Below the pieces are notes generated by a model. That model had not been told where the DNA came from and ran no database searches. It worked only from the letters and a program-made list of their open reading frames with translations. 11,943 bases of DNA from JAKAGZ01 sp035266865 (GTDB lineage: Bacteria; Bacteroidota; Ignavibacteria; Ignavibacteriales; Ignavibacteriaceae), in assembly GCA_035266865.1 (NCBI GenBank), contig DATFMR010000125.1, positions 1 to 11,943 of the forward strand, given 5' to 3'. The position numbers and the translations under genes were made by a program. Shown piece after piece: positions 1 to 6,861 of the stretch. Numbering within the stretch: position 1 is the stretch's first letter; each line of letters opens with the position of its first letter.

Positions 1-1471
1 TCTTGAAGATAATTCACTTAAAGGATATAATGTATTCCCGGTTCCAATTTCATCTTTAACTAAAAAGGCACTCGAAGAAACTTCTTTATCAGCAAAAGAT
101 ATTGAGAGATCAAAAAACTTTTTTGCACTTGGTCTTATGTACTGGTTATATAACCGAACTATGGATCAAACATCGGATTGGTTAAAAAAGAAATTTAAAA
201 ACAAACCTGAATATGCAGACGCAAATGAAAAAGCGATGATAGCTGGCTACAATTACGGTGAAATGACTGAATTGTTTACAACAAGGTTTAATATTAAAGC
301 TGCTTCTTTGCCAAAAGGTACTTATAGAAGTATATCAGGTAATGAAGCTACTGCACTTGGAATGCTTGCAGCTTCTGTTAAAAGCGGGTTACCACTATTT
401 CTTGGTTCTTATCCAATTACACCGGCAACTGAAATTTTACAGTATTTAAGTACTTATAAAAATTTTGGTGTTAAAACATTACAGGCAGAAGATGAAATTG
501 CTGGAATTACTTCAGCGATTGGTGCTGCTTATGCCGGAAACTTAGCAGTAACTACAACAAGTGGTCCCGGGCTTGCTCTAAAAACAGAGGCTCTTGGGCT
601 GGCAATTATGACTGAGCTCCCACTCGTGATTATTAATGTTCAGCGTGGAGGTCCAAGTACAGGTTTGCCAACTAAAACTGAACAGGCAGATCTGTTGCAG
701 GCTGTTTACGGTAGAAACGGAGAAGCTCCTTTGTGTGTTCTAGCAGCAGCTACTCCAAGTGACTGTTTTAATATGGCAGTTGAAGCAAGCAGAATTGCTG
801 TTAAATATATGACCCCGGTTATTTTATTAACTGACGGATATATTGCAAATGGTTCTGAACCGTGGAAAATTCCTCATGCAAATGAAATTCCGGAAATTCC
901 TGTAAGCTTTACAACTGATAAAGATGGATTTGCTCCTTATAAAAGAGATGAAAATCTTTCACGTCCCTGGGTTAAACCGGGAACTCCAAATCTTGAACAC
1001 AGGATAGGCGGATTAGAAAAAGCTAATATTTCAGGAGATGTAAGTTATGATCCTGATAACCACGATTTGATGATTCACTTAAGAGATGATAAAATAAAGA
1101 ATATCGCAAAAGAAATTCCTGACCTAAAGGTTGACGGCGATCAGTCAGGTGAATTACTGGTGCTTGGCTGGGGAGGAACTTACGGAGCAATTACAGAAGC
1201 TGTGATAAAAGCCAGGAGAGATGGATATAAAGTATCACAGGCTCATTTAAAATATTTGAATCCATTCCCCAAAAATACTGCGGATGTATTAAGTAGATTC
1301 AAAACAATTCTGATTCCGGAAATAAATCTCGGACAACTGGCAAAAATAATCAGGAGTGAATTCCTGATTGATATTAAGCAGTTAAACATTGTTCGCGGTT
1401 TACCTTTTAGAGTATCAGACATTGAAGATAAAATAATTGAATTTGCTAAAAGTGAACAGGGAGGCAAGTAA
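1..1471 (+). CDS. korA: 2-oxoglutarate:ferredoxin oxidoreductase, fused gamma-alpha subunit KorA, copy 1 (5' end outside window)
   Basis: This subunit works with KorB to oxidise 2-oxoglutarate to succinyl-CoA with ferredoxin as acceptor, or the reverse, in the cytoplasm. The reading frame is open from base 2 and aligns codon by codon with the complete second copy from its residue 126 on. The gene is therefore cut by the window edge, and ATG 137 is an internal methionine, not the start. The visible 489 residues hold the end of the gamma domain, then the alpha pyrimidine-binding domain with GNEATALG, the YPITP motif (bases 410-424, equivalent to residues 262-266) and GGPSTGLPTKTEQ, then the C-terminal domain (LGWGGTYGAITEA). 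It ends in GGK-stop, one base before korB. Family assignment is firm. Physiological substrate is inferred: KorAB enzymes prefer 2-oxoglutarate, but relatives take other 2-oxoacids. Confidence 0.93.
   Translation, partial: LEDNSLKGYNVFPVPISSLTKKALEETSLSAKDIERSKNFFALGLMYWLYNRTMDQTSDWLKKKFKNKPEYADANEKAMIAGYNYGEMTELFTTRFNIKAASLPKGTYRSISGNEATALGMLAASVKSGLPLFLGSYPITPATEILQYLSTYKNFGVKTLQAEDEIAGITSAIGAAYAGNLAVTTTSGPGLALKTEALGLAIMTELPLVIINVQRGGPSTGLPTKTEQADLLQAVYGRNGEAPLCVLAAATPSDCFNMAVEASRIAVKYMTPVILLTDGYIANGSEPWKIPHANEIPEIPVSFTTDKDGFAPYKRDENLSRPWVKPGTPNLEHRIGGLEKANISGDVSYDPDNHDLMIHLRDDKIKNIAKEIPDLKVDGDQSGELLVLGWGGTYGAITEAVIKARRDGYKVSQAHLKYLNPFPKNTADVLSRFKTILIPEINLGQLAKIIRSEFLIDIKQLNIVRGLPFRVSDIEDKIIEFAKSEQGGK
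1458..1464 (+). promoter_or_regulatory. Ribosome binding site of korB copy 1
   Basis: AGGGAGG lies 8 bases before ATG 1473 and inside the last codons of korA. It decides in favour of ATG 1473 over the in-frame TTG at 1437, which would overlap korA by 35 bases and has no such site. The second korB has GGGAGG at the same distance. Confidence 0.75.
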
Positions 1472-1472
1472 G

Positions 1473-2513
1473 ATGACAGATATAAAAATTAAAACAGATG
1501 AAGTTAAATTAACAGCTAAAGATCTTTCAAGTGGAATAGATGTAAGATGGTGTCCGGGCTGCGGTGATTATTCAATACTTGCACAGGTTCAAAGAACTTT
1601 CCCTGATATTGTTGGAATAAAAAAGGAAAACATTGTGTGGATTTCCGGAATCGGCTGTTCTTCAAGATTTCCATATTATATGGATACTTATGGCTTTCAC
1701 GGTATTCACGGAAGAGCACCAGCAATTGCAACAGGAGTTAAAGTCAGCCGTCCTGATCTTTCAGTATGGGTTGCAACAGGAGATGGTGATCTTTTGAGTA
1801 TCGGAGGTAACCATTTTATTCACGCCTGCAGAAAAAATATTGACCTGAAAATAATTTTATTCAACAATAAGATTTACGGATTAACAAAAGGACAGTATTC
1901 ACCAACAAGTGAACAGGGTAAAAAAACAAAAACTTCACCATTTGGCAGTGTTGATTATCCTTTCAATCCTGTTTCACTGGCAATCGGTTCTGAAGCAACT
2001 TTTGTTGCAAAAGCGCTGGACAGAGATCCAAAACATTTACAGAAAATGATAAAGAGAGCAGCAGATCATAAAGGGACAGCTTTCATTGAAGTATTACAGA
2101 ACTGCAGCATTTTCAATGATGGAGCATTTGCAGCATTATCAGATAAGTCTACAAGAGATGATAATGTCTTGTACCTTGAACACGGTCAACCTCTTGTTTT
2201 TGGAAAAGAAAAGAACAAAGGAATAAAGCTTGATGGAGCAAAGCCTATAATAGTAGATATAAGTGATGGGAAAAATTCAATAAATGATTTGTACGTTCAT
2301 GATGAATTTGATCACAGCCCGGTTCCTTCTACTATACTTGCTCATATGTCAGACGATCCTGGATTTCCTTCTCCAGTAGGTGTTTTTAGACAAATTAGTA
2401 AGCCGACATACGATGAAGGTGTATCAGTTCAAATTGATAATGTAAAAAGTATAAAAGGCGAAGGAGACCTCGAGAAAATATTATTTAACGGTAATACTTG
2501 GGAAGTAAATTAA
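1473..2513 (+). CDS. korB: 2-oxoglutarate:ferredoxin oxidoreductase, TPP-binding beta subunit KorB, copy 1
   Basis: The beta subunit (346 residues) binds thiamine diphosphate and one [4Fe-4S] cluster and passes electrons to ferredoxin. Cys27 and Cys30 (WCPGCGDYS), Cys62 (GIGCSSRF) and Cys211 (QNCSIFND) match in order and spacing the four cluster ligands described for the Sulfolobus enzyme. The TPP/Mg motif is GDGD at 103-106, continuing to NNKIYGLTKGQ at 131-141. From memory the protein closely resembles mycobacterial KorB (GIGCSSRFPYY, GIHGRAP, KGQYSPTSE), a known CoA-dependent 2-oxoglutarate:ferredoxin oxidoreductase. The ATG follows the korA stop by one base, so translation is probably coupled. 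No delta (ferredoxin-like) subunit is encoded nearby, as expected for the two-subunit type. A terminator follows 35 bases after the stop. Confidence 0.93.
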   Translation: MTDIKIKTDEVKLTAKDLSSGIDVRWCPGCGDYSILAQVQRTFPDIVGIKKENIVWISGIGCSSRFPYYMDTYGFHGIHGRAPAIATGVKVSRPDLSVWVATGDGDLLSIGGNHFIHACRKNIDLKIILFNNKIYGLTKGQYSPTSEQGKKTKTSPFGSVDYPFNPVSLAIGSEATFVAKALDRDPKHLQKMIKRAADHKGTAFIEVLQNCSIFNDGAFAALSDKSTRDDNVLYLEHGQPLVFGKEKNKGIKLDGAKPIIVDISDGKNSINDLYVHDEFDHSPVPSTILAHMSDDPGFPSPVGVFRQISKPTYDEGVSVQIDNVKSIKGEGDLEKILFNGNTWEVN

Positions 2514-2548
2514 CTTAGTTCGTAAATTTGTTCTACCTATAAAAGAAG

Positions 2549-2576
2549 ATGGGCTGCAATATAGCAGCCCATTTTT
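2549..2576 (+). terminator. Intrinsic terminator of the first korAB operon
   Basis: A perfect 9-bp stem (ATGGGCTGC, 2549-2557, with GCAGCCCAT, 2564-2572) encloses the loop AATATA and runs into T residues (2572-2576, then ATTT). The stem has a GC-rich core. It lies 35 bases after the korB stop. Upstream A residues could also pair with the T-run, so it might act weakly on the other strand too. Confidence 0.85.
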
Positions 2577-2878
2577 ATTTTAAACCCTGAATTCAAATAT
2601 TTGACAATAAAGAATTGCTTATTTAATTTATTGTTGAAATTATGCCTGTCTAAAGTAGCCTGAATATATATTAATATATATGGAATAAATATTCTATTTG
2701 TGGCGATAACTATACTTCTATTTACTGTTCCTATTTTCTATTGTATTTGTCAGACATAAACATTTTGTGTCTTTATTATTACGTTTCATTCTGATTTATT
2801 TTTATTAATATTGCTAATAAATTTTGCCTGAGTTTGGAAATCTTAAAAAATCCTTTCATAAAAATTTAATTATTAATT
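2577..2878. other. Non-coding AT-rich spacer between the two korAB operons
   Basis: About 300 bases with no credible open frame on either strand, very AT-rich, with many TATT/TTTA runs. It must hold the promoter of the second operon, unless that operon depends on read-through past the terminator. I looked for the Bacteroidota-type TTG...TAnnTTTG pair and found only imperfect matches (for example TGTATTTG near 2746), so no promoter is called. The only distinct structure is the AT palindrome at 2664-2681, listed separately. Confidence 0.5.
2664..2681. repeat. 18-base perfect AT-only palindrome
   Basis: ATATATATTAATATATAT reads the same on both strands, centred between 2672 and 2673, in the spacer upstream of korA copy 2. 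It contains no G or C. It could be an operator, a DNA-unwinding or bending site, or chance in AT-rich sequence. Nothing ties it to a known regulator. Confidence 0.4.
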
Positions 2879-2884
2879 AGAGGA
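2879..2884 (+). promoter_or_regulatory. Ribosome binding site of korA copy 2
   Basis: AGAGGA lies 7 bases before ATG 2892. It supports that start, which also gives the conserved gamma-domain N-terminus directly. Confidence 0.55.
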
Positions 2885-2891
2885 AGATCCT

Positions 2892-4727
2892 ATGCCAAAA
2901 GACATATTGGAATTAAATGATGTAACTGTTAGGTTCGCAGGAGATTCCGGGGACGGTATGCAGCTTACCGGCACACAATTTACAGATACTACAGCGCTGG
3001 TTGGAAATGATTTATCAACTTTGCCAGATTACCCGGCTGAAATTAGAGCTCCTGCGGGTACTACATATGGCGTAAGTGGATTTCAGCTTCATTTCAGCAG
3101 CAATGACATTCATACACCGGGTGATCAGCCCGATGTTCTTGTAGCGATGAATCCTGCCGCTTTAAAAGTAAATCTAAAAGACATGAAACAAGGATCGACA
3201 ATAATAATAAATGTTAATTCATTTGATGCTAAAAGTTTAAAACTTGCACACTTTGAAACAAATCCACTTGAAGATGGATCACTCCAAGGATTTAATGTTA
3301 TACAGGTTCCTTTAAGTCAGTTAACTTCAACAGCACTTGAAGACAGTGGTTTATCCGCAAAAGAAATTGCAAGATCGAAAAATTTTTTTGCACTCGGAAT
3401 GATGTACTGGCTTTACAGTCGTCCTATTGAACCTACTGTTGAATGGATAAAGAAGAAATTTAAAAATAGTGAACAAATAGCAAATGCAAATGATAAAGCC
3501 TTAAAGGCTGGATATTATTTTGGTGAAAACACCGAGTTATTTACAACAAGATACCAGGTAGAACCTGCGGAACTTCCAAAAGGAACTTACAGGAATATCA
3601 CAGGTAATGAAGCGCTTGCTATTGGTTTCGTAACAGCCTCAGTAAAAAGTAAGCTTCCATTGTTTCTTGGTTCATATCCAATTACACCTGCTTCTGATGT
3701 TTTGCACGAACTAAGCAAACATAAAAATTTTGGAGTAAGGACATTCCAGGCTGAAGATGAAATTGCTGCAGTTAGTGCAGCAATCGGTGCGGCATTTTCA
3801 GGTGCACTTGCTATTACTACAACCAGCGGTCCCGGAGTTGCCTTAAAAACCGAAGCAATTGGTTTGGGTGTGATGACTGAACTTCCTTTAGTCATTATAG
3901 ATATTCAGCGCGGAGGACCAAGCACAGGATTACCAACAAAAACTGAACAGTCCGATTTGCTCCAGGTTATGTACGGAAGAAACGGTGAGGCACCGGTTGT
4001 TGTTCTTGCTGCTAAAACTCCCGCAGATTGTTTCGATCTGGCGATTGAAGCATCCAGAATTGCAATTAAATATATGGTTCCGGTTATACTTTTATCTGAT
4101 GGATATCTTGCAAATGGGTCTGAACCGTGGAAAATTCCTGAACCGGAAACAATTCCAGAAATTGAAGTTAAATTCACAAAAGAAAAAGAGGGTTTTCAGC
4201 CATACATTAGAGATGAAAATCTTTCTCGCCCGTGGGCAATTCCTGGCACTCCCGGACTTGAGCACAGGATAGGTGGATTAGAGAAAGCCAATATCTCAGG
4301 CGATGTAAGTTACGATCCTGAAAACCACGAATTTATGGTCAGACTTAGATCACAAAAAGTAAAAAATGTAGAAAATGATATTCCTGAACTTGAAGTTATC
4401 GGTGACAAAGACGCTGATCTTTTGGTAATAGGTTGGGGTGGAACATATGGTTCTATTACGGAAGCAGTTAACAGGGCAAGGAAGAAAGGTCAAAAAGTTG
4501 CACAAGCACATTTCAGGTATGTTAATCCATTGCCAAAAAATACAGGCGAAGTTCTTGGAAGATATAAAAAAATTTTATGTCCCGAATTAAATATGGGACA
4601 ACTTTCAAAAATTATTGCAAGCGAATATGCAATTAGTGTTGAAGCTTTTAATAAGATCCAGGGATTACCTTTTAAATCTTCCGAAATAGAAAATAAAATT
4701 GAATCAATATTGTTGGGAGGAAAATAG
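2892..4727 (+). CDS. korA: 2-oxoglutarate:ferredoxin oxidoreductase, fused gamma-alpha subunit KorA, copy 2
   Basis: A complete 611-residue gamma-alpha fusion and paralogue of the truncated gene at the left edge. The gamma domain covers about residues 8-190, with GDSGDG at 17-22. The alpha domain begins near 230 with GNEA at 238-241, the catalytic YPITP at 262-266, and GGPSTGLPTKTEQ at 341-353. The C-terminal domain (about 470-600) contains VIGWGGTYGSITEA and PELNMGQLSKII. Length is normal for two-subunit KorA (the mycobacterial and Sulfolobus proteins are slightly over 600). No frameshift is visible, and the two copies align almost without gaps. The stop is one base before korB copy 2. It should bind the 2-oxoacid and CoA together with KorB. 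Which 2-oxoacid each copy prefers cannot be read from the sequence alone. Confidence 0.94.
   Translation: MPKDILELNDVTVRFAGDSGDGMQLTGTQFTDTTALVGNDLSTLPDYPAEIRAPAGTTYGVSGFQLHFSSNDIHTPGDQPDVLVAMNPAALKVNLKDMKQGSTIIINVNSFDAKSLKLAHFETNPLEDGSLQGFNVIQVPLSQLTSTALEDSGLSAKEIARSKNFFALGMMYWLYSRPIEPTVEWIKKKFKNSEQIANANDKALKAGYYFGENTELFTTRYQVEPAELPKGTYRNITGNEALAIGFVTASVKSKLPLFLGSYPITPASDVLHELSKHKNFGVRTFQAEDEIAAVSAAIGAAFSGALAITTTSGPGVALKTEAIGLGVMTELPLVIIDIQRGGPSTGLPTKTEQSDLLQVMYGRNGEAPVVVLAAKTPADCFDLAIEASRIAIKYMVPVILLSDGYLANGSEPWKIPEPETIPEIEVKFTKEKEGFQPYIRDENLSRPWAIPGTPGLEHRIGGLEKANISGDVSYDPENHEFMVRLRSQKVKNVENDIPELEVIGDKDADLLVIGWGGTYGSITEAVNRARKKGQKVAQAHFRYVNPLPKNTGEVLGRYKKILCPELNMGQLSKIIASEYAISVEAFNKIQGLPFKSSEIENKIESILLGGK
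4715..4720 (+). promoter_or_regulatory. Ribosome binding site of korB copy 2
   Basis: GGGAGG lies 8 bases before ATG 4729, within the last codons of korA copy 2. It selects this ATG over the in-frame TTG at 4699, matching the arrangement in the first operon. Confidence 0.75.
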
Positions 4728-4728
4728 T

Positions 4729-5760
4729 ATGGCTGACAGCGGAACAAAAGAATTAAAATATAAGGCAAAAGATTTTTCATCCGGACAGGATGTAAGATGG
4801 TGCCCGGGCTGCGGAGATTATTCAATCCTTGCTCAAACACAAAGAACAGCACCTGATCTTGGAATAGACATTGAAAAATTTGTTTGGATTTCAGGGATTG
4901 GCTGTGCAGCAAGATTTCCATATTATATGAACACATACGGAATGCATGGAATTCACGGACGTGCTCCCGCTATTGCAACCGGAGTAAAAGTAAATAATCC
5001 CGATCTTTCTGTGTGGGTTGCTTCGGGTGATGGTGATCTTTTAAGTATCGGTGGGAACCATTTTATACATGCTTGCAGAAGAAATATCGACTTGAAGATT
5101 TTGTTATTCAATAATAGAATTTATGGACTAACAAAAGGTCAATACTCTCCGACATCTGAAAAAGGTAAGAAGACAAAAAGTACCCCCTTCGGTAGTATTG
5201 ATTTCCCGTTCAATCCTCTTGCTCTTGCAGTTGGATCAGGAGCAACTTTTATTGCGCGTTCACTTGATCGTGATCCGAAACATATGCAGGCTATGCTTAA
5301 AAGAGCCGGGGAACATAAAGGCACAGCATTTATTGAAGTATTTCAGAATTGTAATATTTTTAATGATGGAGCATTTGAAATACTGACCGATAAAGCCACC
5401 AAAGAAGATAATGTACTGTTCCTTGAAAATGATAAGCCAATGATCTTTGGTAAAGAAAAAAATAAAGGAATTAAGTTAGATGGAATAAACCCTGTAGTTG
5501 TGGACTTAACTGACGGGAAACATACAGTTGATGATCTTTGGGTGCATAATGAATTTGACAAAAATACATTTCGTTCACACATTATATCACAATTCACAGA
5601 AATGGAAGGCTTCCCAACTCCGGTTGGAGTTTTAAGACAGGAATTGAAAAATACTTATGAGGCAGATCTTCACACCCAATTGGAAGAAGCTAAAAAAACA
5701 AAAGGGGAAGGCGATCTGAGAAAATTATTATTCAGCGGCAATATGTGGGAAGTTAACTAA
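4729..5760 (+). CDS. korB: 2-oxoglutarate:ferredoxin oxidoreductase, TPP-binding beta subunit KorB, copy 2
   Basis: A 343-residue paralogue of the first KorB. The probable [4Fe-4S] ligands are Cys25, Cys28, Cys59 and Cys208, and the TPP motif is GDGD at 100-103 followed by NNRIYGLTKGQ. Identity to copy 1 is high through the central catalytic region (about residues 15-250) and falls in the last 80 residues, except for the shared ending WEVN. One notable change is next to Cys59: CAARF here, where copy 1 has CSSRF. The gene is probably translationally coupled to korA copy 2. A hairpin 53 bases after the stop may end the transcript. No ferredoxin gene is adjacent, so the electron acceptor is encoded elsewhere. 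Confidence 0.94.
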   Translation: MADSGTKELKYKAKDFSSGQDVRWCPGCGDYSILAQTQRTAPDLGIDIEKFVWISGIGCAARFPYYMNTYGMHGIHGRAPAIATGVKVNNPDLSVWVASGDGDLLSIGGNHFIHACRRNIDLKILLFNNRIYGLTKGQYSPTSEKGKKTKSTPFGSIDFPFNPLALAVGSGATFIARSLDRDPKHMQAMLKRAGEHKGTAFIEVFQNCNIFNDGAFEILTDKATKEDNVLFLENDKPMIFGKEKNKGIKLDGINPVVVDLTDGKHTVDDLWVHNEFDKNTFRSHIISQFTEMEGFPTPVGVLRQELKNTYEADLHTQLEEAKKTKGEGDLRKLLFSGNMWEVN

Positions 5761-5769
5761 ATCAACAAG

Positions 5770-5799
5770 TTGAACTCACACAAAAAATTCCTATTTTTA
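5770..5799 (+). promoter_or_regulatory. Possible promoter for nrnA-pepA
   Basis: TTG (5770-5772), 19 bases, then TATTTTTA (5792-5799) matches the Bacteroidota-type TTG...TAnnTTTG promoter at all but the last base. Transcription would begin just before the hairpin at 5814-5837, placing that hairpin in the nrnA leader. In AT-rich DNA such a match can arise by chance. Confidence 0.25.
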
Positions 5800-5813
5800 C
5801 ATTTCAATATTTA

Positions 5814-5847
5814 TGAGGCTTGAGTAATCAAGCCTCACTTTAATTTT
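5814..5847 (+). terminator. Hairpin between korB copy 2 and nrnA, probable terminator
   Basis: A perfect 10-bp stem (TGAGGCTTGA, 5814-5823, with TCAAGCCTCA, 5828-5837) has a GTAA loop and is followed by CTTTAATTTT. The stem is convincing, but the T-tract is interrupted, so termination may be partial. The nrnA start codon is only 21 bases past the stem, leaving no room for a promoter after it. The hairpin therefore either ends the kor transcript while nrnA starts from an overlapping upstream promoter, or lies in the nrnA leader. Confidence 0.65.
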
Positions 5848-5858
5848 AGTAAACCTTT

Positions 5859-6842
5859 ATGTTAGATTTTAATAAACTACAAGAAATAATTTCTAGTAAT
5901 AATTCCTTTCTTCTAACCACTCATGTAAATCCTGATGCAGATGCAATTGGATCAGAAGTCGCATTTTATTTTTTGCTTAAAGAATTGGGGAAAAAAGTAA
6001 AAATTATTAATCACAGCGAAACACCTTATAACCTGGCCTTTCTCGACACTAATTCAGTTATTGAAAAATTTGAAGAAGAAAAACATAAAAATATTTTTAA
6101 TGAAGTTGATGTTTTGGTTGCTCTCGATTTCAATAAATCTGACCGAATGGTTAGCATGCGGAAAAATTTTATTGAATCTAAAAAAACAAAAATTTGTATA
6201 GATCATCACCAGGATCCAGAAAGTTTTGTCGATAATGTTTTTGTTAGTGCGGATTACAGTGCAACCGGTGAAATTATTTACGATTTCATAAAAAGCACCG
6301 GAATTGTGAACTTAAATTTGAATATTGCTGTTCCCGTTTATGCAGCAATTATGACAGATACAGGTTCATTCAGATTTGAAAGAACATCACCAAAAATTCA
6401 TAATATTGCGGCAGAGCTTTTAGATATTGGTGTTTACCCGGGCGAAATTTACGATAAAATTTATGACCAGAGTAAATTCAGCAAAATCCGTTTGTTGGGG
6501 AGGGCACTCGACTCTTTAAAGCTATATGGTAAAACTGAAAAAATTGCATATATGGTTTTAACCCGGGAAGATTTTAAAAATACTGAAGCAGTTGAATCAG
6601 ACACAGATGGATTTGTTAATTTTTCTCTTTCAATTGAAAATGTAGTAGTAGGTCTATTATTCATTGAATTAGAAAATGGATTTAAGGTTAGTTTTCGCTC
6701 CAAAGGAAATATACCTGTTAATAAGCTGGCTGCCAAATTTGGTGGAGGTGGGCATACTAATGCAGCAGGAGCAAGAAATTTTAATAATAATTTAAGTGAA
6801 AAACTGCCGGATATTTTAAATAAAGCAGAAGAATATATTTAA
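5859..6842 (+). CDS. nrnA: DHH/DHHA1 phosphoesterase, NrnA-type oligoribonuclease / pAp phosphatase
   Basis: A cytoplasmic 327-residue protein, close to the usual 310-340 of the family. It shows all DHH-family metal-binding motifs: His22, Asp26 and Asp28 (THVNPDADAIGS), Asp90 (VALDFN), Asp115-His116-His117 (IDHHQDP) and Asp167 (MTDTGSF). The C-terminal DHHA1 substrate domain carries GGGGH at 295-299. NrnA proteins degrade 2-5 nucleotide RNA fragments and, in several species, dephosphorylate pAp to AMP. Related DHH-DHHA1 proteins hydrolyse cyclic dinucleotides or their linear products, so the exact substrate is inferred. There is no Shine-Dalgarno site before ATG 5859, but the N-terminus matches the family and supports this start. 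PepA follows 19 bases later and is probably co-transcribed. Confidence 0.9.
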   Translation: MLDFNKLQEIISSNNSFLLTTHVNPDADAIGSEVAFYFLLKELGKKVKIINHSETPYNLAFLDTNSVIEKFEEEKHKNIFNEVDVLVALDFNKSDRMVSMRKNFIESKKTKICIDHHQDPESFVDNVFVSADYSATGEIIYDFIKSTGIVNLNLNIAVPVYAAIMTDTGSFRFERTSPKIHNIAAELLDIGVYPGEIYDKIYDQSKFSKIRLLGRALDSLKLYGKTEKIAYMVLTREDFKNTEAVESDTDGFVNFSLSIENVVVGLLFIELENGFKVSFRSKGNIPVNKLAAKFGGGGHTNAAGARNFNNNLSEKLPDILNKAEEYI

Positions 6843-6861
6843 GTAAAAACAGGATGATAAA

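Noticed and set aside
137..139. ATG 137 as the start of korA copy 1
   Set aside because: The frame is open to the window edge, and the upstream codons align with residues 126-170 of copy 2, so this methionine is internal.
4490..4936. A 148-codon open frame on the - strand across the korA/korB junction of copy 2
   Set aside because: It lies entirely antisense to two strongly conserved genes, has no recognisable domain, and its partial likeness to an antisense frame in copy 1 (1516-1731) simply follows from korB conservation.
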